Source: Oenanthe sinensis (Eukaryota; Streptophyta; Magnoliopsida; Apiales; Apiaceae). Taken from it: a DNA stretch of 64,000 nt. Positions within the stretch are counted from its first letter, which is position 1; each line of letters starts with the position of its first letter. Where the stretch lies: positions 36,888,860-36,952,859 of the forward strand of contig CM053796.1 of assembly GCA_028671895.1 (NCBI GenBank). Direction: 5' to 3'. A program made the translations under genes and the position numbers. Below the pieces are notes generated by a model. The model was not told the DNA's origin and made no database searches. It saw nothing but the letters and a program-made list of their open reading frames with translations. Below are positions 1 through 11,579 of the stretch, one piece after another.

Positions 1-3000
1 ATATGGTCTGATGTCCATGTCAACATTTGCTTGCAACATAACCCAAGCCATGTCCGAATGTACCCGAGCTCTCACATCACGAATCTGGAAATCAACACTT
101 TGCTCCCAACTAAAAGCCTGCTGCCAGCTCTCCATAACTGCAGTATAGCTGCATAAAAAAATTGCAAACTGAAATGAAACCATGGCAGTTGGCACCTTAG
201 GAATGCATTAGATATGTCAAACAGGGTATATGAAGGACCTCCAGATAGGGTCCAAAGCTTACAATTGTTACCAAGTACAAAGTGGGGAATTTATAAATCA
301 TTTTTGCAAGATCAAGAAGAAATACACAACTTTAACCAAAAAGATAACACTCCCAATCTATGAAGCACCGACTCGGATACGGGGACACGGGACTCGGGTA
401 CGGGGACACGGGGATTCGCCAAACTCCAAAGAGTCCTGGATACGGGACTCGGCAAATTTTACTTTTTTTACAATAAATATATATGTCAACATTCAACAAA
501 TTCATAAATAGAAATAGAAAACAGTTTTTTAGTTACGGAGCCAAACAGGCACATACTTTCTGCGAACCAGGAAGAACATGTTTTCTTCGAGTTTCGAAAC
601 AGAAATAATGAAAACATAAAGGATTTATTCTCTTTTGTCCCAGGTCCTGTGTAAGAATTTATTAGAACACACTATAAGCCTAAATATTAAAAAAAAAAAT
701 CAAAGAAGACATATACGTACAATTAAAACATATGAGTACCTATTAGCAAGGCCTTCAACAACGAACTGATTAATCACGTAAGATATTGCTCATTTTCGAC
801 TACTACTTCAAATTACATTTATATAGGCCGGAGCCCTATAAATGTACAGGCCCATATCAAAAGAACTGGCCCATTTAGCTAAGCCCAAATAAGCAAACCG
901 GGTCATGTATATGTAATGTAATCAACAAAACACAACATTATACAATCAACTTCTTCGATGGCAACTATCAATTCATCTTCCCTACATAATACTACTAATC
1001 TTCTTTCTCTACCCTCTTTTTCTTCTTCCCAAAATGCCCCTACCTTTTCACTTTATTTACAATCCAAGCCATTCTTCACTTCTCTCTCAACATCTTTCAC
1101 AACATCTTTCACGCACACAATCAAGTCTAAGCGTTTGTGCAGAAACGTCGTCGTTTCGGCGTTGAGTAAGATTGCTGAATCCGAATTGATTGCTTTTCCG
1201 GCGGAATATGAGGGAATCTCCGGCGTCTAACCCGAGTCCGAAGCGAGTCCGCTGCCGAATTCGTCTTGACTCGCCACTTGGCGAGTCGGACACGTACTCA
1301 GCCGAGTCCGTGCCGAGTTGCCGAGTCGGCCGAGTCGGACTCGCATACGGCACCGATTTTGCCGTGTCCTCCCAATTCAAGTTTAAGATTACAGTACACA
1401 ATACAGTACCTTTAAGGTAACCAAAATAAATAGTTTATCCAGAACAGATTACAATTACCAAAATTCAATAAAAACAAATAACTCGTTAATTATGTCCCCC
1501 GACAAGGATGTGACAGCACCGCACATAAGAACTTAATTCCAATACAAAAAAAGAAGTAATATAGTCCACTCTCAACTATATAATTAATATTGGACCTACT
1601 GAATAAATCTCGAGGATAAAAATAAATAAATTACAAAGCCCTTCCCTCACGTTGCCAACAATAAGAGATAAATAAATCATTTTCTTAGCAGTGCTCAAAA
1701 TAATATTTATTTCTTAAAATATGATACATATACAAGTCCATCTGCTTTGTAGCAATATTAGAAATAAACTTTTCAATCCTACAGCAGGAAAAATAAAACC
1801 AATATACAAGTGCTTTAGTTACAAAAGATCTCTGTTTTTCGCTACTTTTTCTAAAACTAAAATAAAGATAAAAATATTTATTTGGTGCATATTGTACTAT
1901 GTAAAGGGTTACGACTTATGATCACCTAAGTCAGGTATAAACATCTATCTGAGGATTGAGATGAAGACATAAGAAACTTCAAACAAGTAACTTGATCATG
2001 CACACGTTTAACAGTTGCATACTTGCATCCATCCGCATGCTTCATTATGTAGAAGTAGAACTACTACGATATTCTATTATTTTTAACAATAAAGTTGTCA
2101 ATATTTTAATACTTCTACCACCCATTAATTGACCATATAAAGACTTCAACTTTATTGACTATGTTCACAGTAAAGATGAAGTCTGGAACCCAAATGCCAA
2201 AGTTTGCAACACAACAGTCCCAAGCACCAGAAAATGACACAAAAATGTGTTAATAAAACATCAACTAGGGTAATCACAAATTGCATAAACCATGATATTA
2301 TATCTTAAATACCTAGAAACAATATTATTTTCTTGAGTCTGAAAGATTGCTTGGATACAGGTTTTTATTAAAAATAATAATAATAATTCCCTACACACTA
2401 AAAAACTAGAACACTAGGATTTGATGAGTAGATTTTAAGTTAGCAATAGAAAATGAAAGCAACACAAAATCCTTTTAGCCAACCACCACCATATCAAGTT
2501 ATCAACCATTAGAGAAATGCAAAATACTTAATACTAAGGAGATAAAAAGAGACGCACCCTGAATATTTTTCCCCGGAGGCATGAATGCATTTCACAAAGT
2601 CAGCATTAAACCATAGTAGACCCATTGCAGGAAGCTGTTGCTCTCTGATGATGTTAAAAAACTCAGCATTGATATTCAAAATGTCCCTGGTAGCTGCATA
2701 GTAAGCTTTCCATCCATTTGCTGGTGTCACACTATCCTGCTCCAATGTGAAATCCTGGAACAGATTGAAATAATAGGTAATGCCTTGTAAAATACAACAA
2801 AGTAAAATATAAGATAATGAAGTGCTATTTAGCAACAAAAAAAAAGATAATGATAGGCTTGCGAATTTAATATTACCGAAAAGATCTTGATAAACATGTC
2901 CACCAAGATGAAATCAATGATGTAAAACAATGTATAGAAGTGAAACAAAATATTAATTCATTGAAAAAAATATCCCTAGATATAACAATGCTGGAGTGCT

Positions 3001-4644
3001 CAACATTTCCATATAAAGCCTGCAGGTATAAATCAGCTGATAAAATACGGACATCGCTGATCACTTTATATATATATATATATCCCATGGCAACTGAGAA
3101 ACAAATGCCTCAGGAACGCCAAAAGGATTGAGACTTATGCAAGACGATTTCGGCATTTAAGCTAAAATGTAGTAGCTCTACATTATGCTTTGGTGTTGGA
3201 TTGAAATTTAGGCTAAAAGTAGTATGAACCTAAAAGAACAGGGGACTTCTAAAGCCAACCAAATATACACTTTCAATTACTATAACGTTTAGGTAAACTA
3301 CTTTTTTTTACAGTAAACCATAGAAGAATAATTAAAGAGTATGGGCCTACACTCCTAATATAAATAAAACCCATATATTTTAGGAATTCCTAGGAACTAT
3401 TATGTTGTGGCATCATCGATTCTTGATGAATAGCTACAAGCTCGTGAAACCGAATGGTTACGAAACTGTGCGTGGAGGTTAAGGGAGTATGAGTCATGAG
3501 TGTCATGAATGTTGATTAAGAAACAATCTAAATCAGTATATATTTCACTTTCAAAACTGAATATTATCTCCGCATCACTAGGGAAGCAGACCCTAGCTTT
3601 AAGCAAGAATTTAGCTCTACAGTGATCTACTTAAAAACACTAACTTGATGCTCAAATTTAAAACAGCAATGACCTTCAGCAATTTAGTAATAGTCAACAA
3701 GAATTGGGAAACATCAAAGGGCCCACATTTATTCAATTAGTCTATTCACTTTTAATCTTCTATGTGGCAAAATTATGACACCACGAGCCCCCAAACAACA
3801 GTTTGGCATTGACAGCACATCCATAACTCCTTCCTAATATAACTACCATCTACAGTCGCCATTAAGACTTATCTAGAAACCCAAACATTCACATTCACTT
3901 CCTAAAATCCGATTAAGTAGCGAGAATCCTCACACACTTCCCGACAATTTCCCTCACTTCCCTACAACTTACACAAGCTCATGAACACAAGCCAACAAGT
4001 CACATTCTCAATCCGTAATAGCATACATAAGTACATAATTTTAAATTTTCAAAATTTGCCTTCTCTGCAACTCATAAAAAAACATACACCAACCACCATT
4101 TACAATAGCAAAGAAACACCAATCACAACAGAACTACAATCCACCGAAACCACTAAATACCAATAACACACCACAACAACTACGAGTTTCAACAATCAAT
4201 TTCACATTTCAGTATTTCACTTCTCATTACAGTAAAACCACCATTAACAAACATTTCCTCTCGGCCCCAACATAACAGTAACATAATAAAGACAATTTAT
4301 TTCAAAACTCGATAAACGAATAATCTCGATAAACAATAAGAAATCATAAAACACAAATCCTAACAAAACGAAAAACCGAAAAAATATCCAAAAAAAAAAA
4401 AGACAACCTTACGGTAAAGAGATTTCCAAGCATTATCATCATTAGCAGCCTTTCTCATTGTAGAATTAGTCATCGAAAGGCGACACAAGCTCCGATAATC
4501 CAAATAACTCAACGCATGTGTTCTTATCTCCGGCACCAACTGTTCCATCATCGACGCTCCCGTCTGCACACCTCCATTCTCCACCACCTCTCCGCCGCCA
4601 CCTCCGCCGCCGTTGGAGTAATTCGCCGTCACCGTCGCCGCCAT
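1..4644 (-). CDS. F-box / NTF2-like protein, SKIP8-like (3' end beyond the window)
   Basis: Three exons join in phase: 4408-4644 (79 codons), 2558-2754 and <1-148, the last open at the window edge. Exon 1 starts at the ATG at 4644. It has a Gly-rich stretch followed by an F-box of about 45 residues (MEQLVPEIRTHALSYLDYRS, then ending WKSLYRK). Exons 2 and 3 read DFTLEQDSVTPANGWKAYYA... and ...ESWQQAFSWEQSVDFQIRDV, the SnoaL/NTF2-like half seen in Arabidopsis SKIP8-type proteins. F-box proteins of this type bind SKP1/ASK and act as substrate receptors of SCF ubiquitin ligases; the substrate is unknown. Donors are GTTGTC and GTGCGT; acceptors are TTCCAG and ATGCAG. Intron 2 (2409 bp) hosts a transposon-like insert and intron 1 is 1653 bp. 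Family assignment is from memory of the motif order; the reading of exons is direct. Confidence 0.82.
849..887 (+). promoter_or_regulatory. Cluster of GGCCCAT / AAGCCCA (site II-like) elements before the captured exon
   Basis: GGCCCAT occurs at 849-855 and 868-874, and AAGCCCA at 881-887, 70-110 bp before the ATG at 958. GGCCCA/TGGGCC boxes are known TCP-bound site II elements of plant housekeeping and plastid-protein promoters. Their position suggests that the insert took a native promoter along with the coding start. Confidence 0.4.
958..1230 (+). pseudogene. 5' fragment of a nuclear gene for a plastid-type protein (captured first exon)
   Basis: An open frame from ATG 958 gives a Ser/Thr-rich, acid-poor N-terminus (MATINSSSLHNTTNLLSLPS...) followed by a basic stretch (KSKRLCRNVVVSALSK), which looks like a chloroplast transit peptide with a VVVSA-type cleavage region. 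It then reads into AESELIAFPAEYEGISG and stops where the CGAGTCGG-type repeats begin (about 1223). The protein family is not recognised. The fragment lies antisense to the F-box gene within its intron 2 and between the subterminal arrays of the element at 358-1368, so I infer a captured and truncated exon. It could still make a short plastid-targeted peptide if transcribed. Confidence 0.5.
1377..2557. other. Rest of intron 2 of the F-box gene
   Basis: AT-rich intron sequence. Small open frames on both strands show no recognisable domain. I see no RNA gene or further element in it. Confidence 0.6.
2755..4407. other. Intron 1 of the F-box gene
   Basis: 1653 bp between donor GTTGTC (sense) and acceptor CTGTTCCAG. 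It is AT-rich, with a short (TA)n run at about 3066-3083. No coding signal is convincing. Confidence 0.65.
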
Positions 4645-4954
4645 CGAAAAAAAAAGATAATTTTATAAAATTAGGGCTGGGGAATTGGGGGAGGGGACAG
4701 GATCTTGTTAATTTACGAGAAATATAAAGTGTGTGTATGTGTTTTACATTTTGTGTTTTTTATAAACCCTAATTTGTGTGTGTGTGTGTGTGTGTGAAGA
4801 TGAGTAAATGTGTGTAGAGACTAGAGAGAGATACAGCGTCAGGGGAAGTCCAAAGGAGTGGTGTGACGTATGGGGGGCCCGATTTACATTTACACACGTT
4901 ACACATAGGAGTACGTTTTTTAAGATCGATTTTGATACGGTTTTTAATTTGATG
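4645..4954 (-). promoter_or_regulatory. 5' flank of the F-box gene with telobox and (TG)n
   Basis: The 310 bp between the ATG and the adjacent hAT-like element contain a telobox AAACCCTAA (4764-4772) and a (TG)n microsatellite just upstream of it (about 4774-4796). Telo-boxes are known in promoters of growth-related plant genes. The transposon insertion at 4955 places foreign sequence within about 320 bp of the start codon. Confidence 0.4.
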
Positions 4955-4962
4955 CATAAAAT

Positions 4963-6259
4963 TAGGGCTGCAAACGAACAGAGTCGAGCCGAGTTTTGCC
5001 CGAACCGAGCCGAGTTTGACTTTTTTTTTAAACGAACCGAATCGAGCCGAGCCGAGTTTGAATTTTTTTAAAAACGAACCGAGTCTCCTAATAAACGAGC
5101 CGAACAAGAGTTTTTCGCGAACAAATTATGCGACACGTAGCTGCACCTTACTGATCAATATACAAAGTTCCAACCTTAAAAATACCCTCTTTATGAAATT
5201 AACAAGGACAATCTAAACTTTTAATTATAATTTATTAACTGATATTTGACAGTACGTGTTTCATTTCAAGAACCTGCTGATATATTTTTCGGGTTGGCAT
5301 GTATAGCAGTTTATATACGCGCACTCAATTTGATAACCGATTTTTACTTTTGTGCAGGTTTTTCTGCTTCAGGGAAGGTTAATTTTTGGACCAGATATAA
5401 GATCGATTTTCCTGACTATATCACTTATAGCAGTTCCTGCTGCCGTTTTTTGTGGGCTCATTAGCAGCAAACTAATAGATGAATATTCTGATAATTTTGG
5501 AATCTGGATTATTGTCTTGACTGTTGTATTCACAATTTATGTGAGTCCTGCTTTGTCTTTGTCCAAATGACCAAATTTATCCTATCATGGAAATGTTCTG
5601 TTACTTTGTTTTGCGTATGTAGCTATACCGACATGTACCTTACTAAATTTGCTTTATAATTGTCATAGTGGTATAAATAACTAAATAAACTTCTAGAATT
5701 GTCATACTGGTTTAAGAATTGCTTTGTCACAAATAGATTTTGCAGTTTGATCTTTTTTAATCTTCCACTGTTACTTAGACGACAGTGAATGTAGACTGTA
5801 ATGAGGATGAGAATCGAGATGCAATGGTTTGGGAATTGGGAGGCAAATGCTTGAATATGATTCTTAACATCTGTAAAACAAACAAAAACCACATATATAG
5901 TATACACTTATTCTTTTTTTAACAATATATATATATAATATGAATAATTTCATATAAACATTAATATATTAAATATGATATAAATATTTAAATTATTCAT
6001 AATATTTTTTTATTTATAATATATATAAATTTTATCCTAGCCGAGCTAGACGAGCTCGAGCCGAACTCGAGCCGATCCCGAGTTAAACGAGCCGAGCTCG
6101 AACCGAACATGCATAAAACTCGGCTCGGGTTCGTTTACTAACCGAGCGGATTTTTATGTTCAAGATCAGGTTCTTTTAATAAACGAACAGAGTCGAGCTC
6201 ACTTAAACGAGCCGAGCTCGAGTTTTGTTCACGAACAGCTCTGTTCATTTGCAACCCTA
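4963..6259. mobile_element. Pack-type hAT element (non-autonomous) with captured exon
   Basis: The ends are TAGGGCTGCAAACGAACAGA and, inverted, TAGGGTTGCAAATGAACAGA, 18 of 20 matching. They are flanked by a perfect 8-bp duplication CATAAAAT at 4955-4962 and 6260-6267, the hallmark of hAT transposons. Both subterminal zones carry iterated CGAGCCGAG/GAGCTCG motifs (about 4980-5110 and 6040-6240). No transposase is encoded. The centre holds a piece of an unrelated host gene with intron borders. The element lies between the F-box gene and the SUN gene, in the F-box 5' flank. Confidence 0.9.
5358..5540 (+). pseudogene. Captured exon of a DHHC-type protein S-acyltransferase gene
   Basis: The frame reads GRLIFGPDIRSIFLTISLIA, then a second hydrophobic stretch around IWIIVLTVVFTIY. 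This is the N-terminal two-transmembrane region of plant DHHC palmitoyltransferases (GRLIFGPD...LTI...VFTIYD is characteristic). It is preceded by an acceptor TTTTGTGCAG (5348-5357) and followed by a donor GTGAGT (5541-5546), so genomic DNA with introns was copied, not mRNA. The DHHC catalytic domain is absent, so it cannot be an active enzyme. It sits inside the hAT element at 4963-6259. Confidence 0.8.
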
Positions 6260-6267
6260 CATAAAAT

Positions 6268-7217
6268 TCAGAGATTTTGTGAAATTATTGTACAAACAAT
6301 TTTGAAATTATTTTAAGTATAAAATTATCTTAAACGGGTAACTGAACCAATAAAAAAAATTAAATTATAATTATATTTTGAAATTACATATATATTATTT
6401 CTTCAATTTTAAAATAGATAAAGTATGCCGGTGTTATTCACATTAAAAAATAAATAAATTATAATTGACATCATCCTCGTGAATTGTACACTCAAATTCA
6501 CTGTTGAACTCCTGCAACTACTTGTGTGTTACATTTTTTTATATTCATATCTAGAAATTATTAATTTATGTTATTGTTGGATTTTGATATTGAAAAATTA
6601 TGTGAAAAGATAAAGAGATAAAAAAAGATGGTATTTCTAACATTATTTTGATGTCGACATATTTATATTTATATTTATAATTATTTATAAAATTTTCATA
6701 TTATTGGATATAAAAATTATAGAGATTTTTTTAGTAAAAAAATGGAACTTTTCACCAACAATAATTAAGAATATATTCGAAAGATGTTGTATGGTAATTT
6801 TGTCGAGATACGATCATTATTTTGAAACCGTTTAATTTATTTTATAAATTATTTAAAAACTAAATAAATAAATATATATATTAATTTATAAACCGTTTAT
6901 AAAGAACACAATAAAGGTGATATTTTCTTTTTACCGTTTTTTTAAAACCTTTTTGCACAAAGATCATGACTGAAAATAAAAGACAAGCGGTAACAATGTA
7001 ATAAGCCTCAAATGTGATATGCGAACACTGTGGATAATACAAAAACCACAAAGGTCATATGACTCTATAAGGTATAAATATATGGCTGTGCCATTCCTTC
7101 TACTACAAAAACTATGTCTAAAAACACTACTATATAAAGCTCCTAACAAGTGACTAATTGTTTTTAGAGCAATCGTAAACTGCAAATTGTAAATCGCCAA
7201 GTTACGACATTAGGTGA
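6268..7217. other. AT-rich intergenic stretch downstream of the SUN gene
   Basis: Very AT-rich, with no open frame resembling a protein. It holds the 3' flank and presumably the 3' UTR of the SUN gene at its right end. Confidence 0.6.
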
Positions 7218-9773
7218 CTAAGAAATGACTAAACCAATGCATACAGCAAGACCACAACCATATATTATCAATTCGCAACCTTTCTGTGCCCAGCAAACCA
7301 TATCGCACAAAAAGGCTCCAGAAAACATCAGTACTCGATCTGAAACTACTTTGAGAACGAGAACACATGCAACAATAAAACAAACTGTTATTATGGTGAG
7401 CTCCTTCTTTTCCAAATATGCTTGCTCGCTTGCAACCTTTTCAATATCTAATCTGCAAATCAAGTTGAAAATAACGAGGTCAACTAAATGCTTTAAAACA
7501 TCAGTTATCATGCGATATAAGTTAGTTTCAAGTCAAGAGACTCAAACATCAGTTATAATGCGACATATGTTATAGTCAATTTCTTACTAAGCAAAACCAT
7601 GGAATTTCACAAAATGGTTGGTGGAATTAGCCATTTTAGTAGGAATATACGGGTGTATATGAGCTTATATGACAAGTCCAAGTGCATATCACAAACCTCA
7701 AAATAACATTTTCTCTTATTACTGACTCCAGCTTCAACATGACACCACTTTTCCATGACTCAATGTCAGCAACTTCTTTGTCCTGAAAAATCATAAGAAT
7801 CACAAAAGAAATGACACAGTTAACATGATTGGTTTACATACCAAGTCCAAATTTAAAGAGCAATGCAGATGTGCCACAAACCATAATATTCTTCCACTCT
7901 AAGATATCCTTAATCTCGGTTTTACTTTTCTCCAAAAGCTTTTTATAATCTACAATCTTTTTCTCCAGGTCAGGTAGAACCTCTGTTTGTCCATTGTTTA
8001 GTCGTTTGATGTACTCCTCCAATGCGGATAAGTTTGTTTCAAGTGACCTTACCTTCTGCATTAATATTTTAAGAACAGCATCCCCGTGTATTCTACCACT
8101 TGACTGCTGTCTAACTTTGACTGTAGGGTTGACTATCGGGTCAGGGATGTTGCTCAGCGTGACTTGAACTTTCGGTGCATCAGTCATGGGCTTTTTCCCA
8201 TCATCAACCCCTTCTACCCCTTTACTTTTACTGGAGACCTCAATCACAGTTTTAGCTTCACCGTCAACTTTTTTATCATTAACACCTGATTCCAGTTTTG
8301 CAGACGGTATTGCCGTTGAATTAGGTTTTGTTAATTTAGCCGAAGCAGATTCCTCAGATTTCACAATGAGATCTTCAAGCATCTGCTCAATTGCATCATC
8401 TCCATACACTCCCACAAGACTTAACGTGCAGTAAAATTCTGACCCATAATGACTAAGCAAGTTCAACTTTAAGTATCTTACCCACTTTGGTTCAGGTAAC
8501 TTGAAACTTTGAGCATGCTTAACATTTGCTGCGACAAAGCTTCCCAGTGAGTACCATATGTCAGTTGGATAAGTCAGACTACCAGACATATTAAATTCTT
8601 TAAAATTAGAAGAATAATGTTCAAAATTTGCAATTTTGACAGCATCTACCAGTGTTTCCTCAGCTAGTTCAATGACAACATATTTCCCCCCAACTGAACA
8701 AGGATTTCTCAGATACTTATCATGGTCTTTCCCTAATATGTTGCTTGCTCCTTTCGCTTCCTTGTTGTGCGCTACCACCTTTGCACCCTTAGAATCCGAG
8801 GCGTAGTTGTATTCTGTCCCATCAGGTTCAAGTCTATGGGTAATATTAACACGAACATTTGGTGTAGAGCCTTTTTCAGTTTTTGTGGTGTTAACTGCTG
8901 CATCCATATCGAGAGAAGCTTCATATGTTCTCACATTATTAAATTTCCGTGTTTTGGTATATCTATATTCCTCTTGTAGGTTCCGTTCACACATTAACTC
9001 CCTATAACCTAATATACTTTGAACTAAATCTTTCCGAGGACATGTTCCCCGAAGTGAGTACCTTAAATTTGTATTGTTATGATCCTGAACACTAGGTTTA
9101 CTGATATTCAAAGGCACTTTTACTTCAAAAACTAATTCTTGCTTATACTCCTCATCTCTATTTTCTACAAAATCATACGCAATCTGGGAAAACTTATCAT
9201 AAGAAACACTAGAGTTAGTCATGCTCCGATTATAGGCCTGTACATTCCCTGTTCAAAACAAATCCAAATCACTAAAATAGTATACAACATACATCCAAAG
9301 AATCCAAATTCTAAACAAGTTGACATTCAGTAACTATTTATCGCAAAAAAGCTCCATTCACAAATATTATCACAAACTACACACAATATTGAATGACATC
9401 AAATCAAGACAATAACAACTTTAAACACACCAAACCCTCACCCTAAATCACACAAATTATTCGAAGAAGCAACAACAACATTAGCTAAAAAAATCTAAAA
9501 TTTAAAGGGCACCTCAAATTTAACCTAAAGATTCCAAAACCACAATAAAAAAATCAAAATCACTAACACAAAAACCAAAAAGATAAAAAATTTACCTCCA
9601 TTGCCATGTGTAAGGCCAAGTTTAGAATAAAACAAGAAAACAAGAAACCAAAAGGAGATCATTAAAGGCAAAGAAAGCTCAAACAAGCTCTTCTTGTTAA
9701 TGTTTTTTTGTGGGCCCTTTTTTGCAGACTTGATATATATAATTTCACCGTTATGGGTTTTCTTTTTCCTCAT
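7218..9773 (-). CDS. Mid-SUN domain protein (SUN3/SUN4/SUN5 type)
   Basis: Four exons, 9596-9773, 7882-9248, 7697-7782 and 7218-7452, total 1866 bp, exactly 622 codons with the TAG at 7218-7220. Exon 1 encodes a transmembrane helix (LPLMISFWFLVFLFYSKLGL). Exon 2 holds the SUN domain (YVVIELAEETLVDAVKIANF ... YGSEFYCTLSLVGVYG), then a Lys/Ser-rich linker and a coiled-coil. Exons 3-4 finish the coiled-coil and add two hydrophobic helices (IITVCFIVACVLVLKVV and a C-terminal one). A central SUN domain with TM segments at both ends is the plant mid-SUN layout, known at the ER and nuclear envelope. Junctions read G|GNVQAYNRS, KNIM|DKEVADIE and R|LDIEKV. The gene looks intact. Confidence 0.88.
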
Positions 9774-9780
9774 CTCTCAT
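9751..9780 (-). promoter_or_regulatory. Short upstream ORF overlapping the SUN start codon
   Basis: An ATG at 9780, 7 nt before the assigned start at 9773 and in another frame, opens a 9-residue ORF (MRDEEKENP) that stops within exon 1 at 9751. If the transcript includes it, ribosomes would need leaky scanning or reinitiation. The true transcription start is not visible, so this is tentative. Confidence 0.3.
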
Positions 9781-10989
9781 CGTCATTCAAATTTTCCGGT
9801 GACCGGTGAAATTCATCGGCGGCAAGGTGAACATTACAAATGCGGTGACATGTATGGTATATATTGTGGTATTATGCAAATGGGTTTGTGTGTATATATG
9901 TGTATAATTATGTTTTAATCGAAGAGGAATGGTTTGTTTAATCGGTGAGGTGGTGTTTTATGTGGCTGTGCATTGCTTCCAAAACTACCGGAAATAGTTT
10001 TTACTACTTCCACTCCACTATTTTATCTATTTTTGTATCTAATTAAATTTCTTTAAAAATAATTACACATATTTTCAAACATATAAACGATGTAGATATT
10101 ATTATTTTGGGTATATTATGAAAAAGATTTGTACTTATAACAATGAGAAAATTAAAATAACACCAACTAAAATTGCTAACCTCGTATAAATTATAGGGTA
10201 TCTATTAAAAATATAACTTTTTTAATTTTTTTGTGATTTTATTTTTTTATTTTTTTATAAAAAATACGGTTTGTAACTAAAGTAATCAAATATAAATTTT
10301 TTATATACGATTGTATTGGTTGCAAAACTGTATTTTTATAAAAAAATTCAAAAATTGTATTTTTATAAAATATAAAATAAAAAGCATATTTTAAGGCTTT
10401 AAAAATATTAAAAACTTATGTATTTTTAAAGCCTTAAAATATATAATTGATTACATAGGATTATATGACTCTATTTTTTTTTATTATAAGTCATATAAAT
10501 GAAATAGTATCAAATTTGTCTATCTTACTATGATATTCGATTATAGATAAACATTCAAACCAATTGAAGAACTAAACAAACCTACTATGAAACATATTTA
10601 TATATATTAATTATTTAATTTAGTTATCTCTAAAATCTCATTTTGGAGATAAATTTTGATATTGCGAAGTATTCCAAATATGTTATTTATAATTTTATAT
10701 ACAATAACAACCATAATTGCACTCTAACCCACTAGTTAGTAAGTTATAGTTAAACTTAACAAGAAAAGAGTAGGGATATAAAGGACTAATTCATGCAAAA
10801 CATGTTGTGCATTATTGCATATACTCATGAATTTCATTATGATATATTAGGGGTACATCTTCTTCTTTTTTTTTCCATACAAGTATAACTTGCTAGTACT
10901 AGAATAATAATTGACATACTTATTATGAGATAATTTCAGAAACACTAATAACTGTAAATAAAGTTAAGACACCGACAAAATCACACTCA
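9781..10989. other. Intergenic, 5' flank of the SUN gene, AT-rich
   Basis: The first 200 bp are the putative promoter of the SUN gene. The rest is AT-rich, with small inverted repeats such as TTTTAAGGCTTTAAAAATA around 10390-10440. I see no gene. Confidence 0.5.
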
Positions 10990-11434
10990 GGGTGTATTTA
11001 ATCCGGATTTTATAGTATTTTTTGTATTTTAAAAATCTGGGATATTAAATTAGGATTTTAAATAATACTTTAAAATCTAGAGGTATTCAATCATGATTTT
11101 AAACTATACTTTAAAATCCTGGATATTCAATCATAATTTTAATCATTTAAAATCCTGGGGTATTCAACATGGATTATTATTAATTAATTAAAATCTAGGG
11201 ATACTCAAAAACTTATTACCACTGATTTTAAATATTCATGGATTATGTTGGATTTTTTAATATATTTTTTTATGTTTCAAAATCTTTCCTTAGTACGGGA
11301 GATTCTACTGATTCAACGCGAACTCTATAAATTATGTATATAATCTATCGACTCTGCTTGAAATCTTGAATTAAATACAATCAATAAAAATTAATCGATT
11401 ACAAATAATACTTTAAAATCTGGATTGAATACCC
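10990..11434. mobile_element. MITE with internal TTTAAAATC-TATTCAATC iterations
   Basis: The left end GGGTGTATTTAATCCGGATT pairs with the inverted right end GGGTATTCAATCCAGATTTT. Inside, an imperfect unit of about 38 bp (TTTAAAATCCTGG...TATTCAATC) recurs at least four times between 11030 and 11180. No coding capacity. A clear target duplication is not visible, so the superfamily is open. Confidence 0.5.
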
Positions 11435-11579
11435 AACATCAAATTCGTTCAAATTCGTTAGAATCCAGACAGAGACAAGTAGCTTGTAAGGTGTAATAAG
11501 CGTGACTAAGAGGTTGCTTATAAGAAATCGCAAACCGGCCACTACAATTTCTTGCATTGTTAAGGATCATGTTACCAAG

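Larger units (their letters stand above)
358..1368. mobile_element. hAT-like non-autonomous element carrying a gene fragment, inside intron 2 of the F-box gene
   Basis: A perfect 8-bp direct repeat CTCCCAAT lies at 350-357 and 1369-1376, the target-duplication length of hAT elements. Just inside each flank are GC-rich arrays of GACTCGG / CGAGTCGG-type motifs (about 370-450 and 1228-1350), unlike the AT-rich intron around them. The terminal inverted repeats are weak, so the exact ends are inferred from the direct repeat. Between the arrays lies a promoter-plus-first-exon fragment on the plus strand. No transposase is visible. A Mutator-type or other element is possible. Confidence 0.5.

Noticed and set aside
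1087..1420. Arg/Ser-rich open frames on both strands around 1090-1420
   Set aside because: They run through the CGAGTCGG-type repeat array; the composition is that of the repeat, not of a protein.
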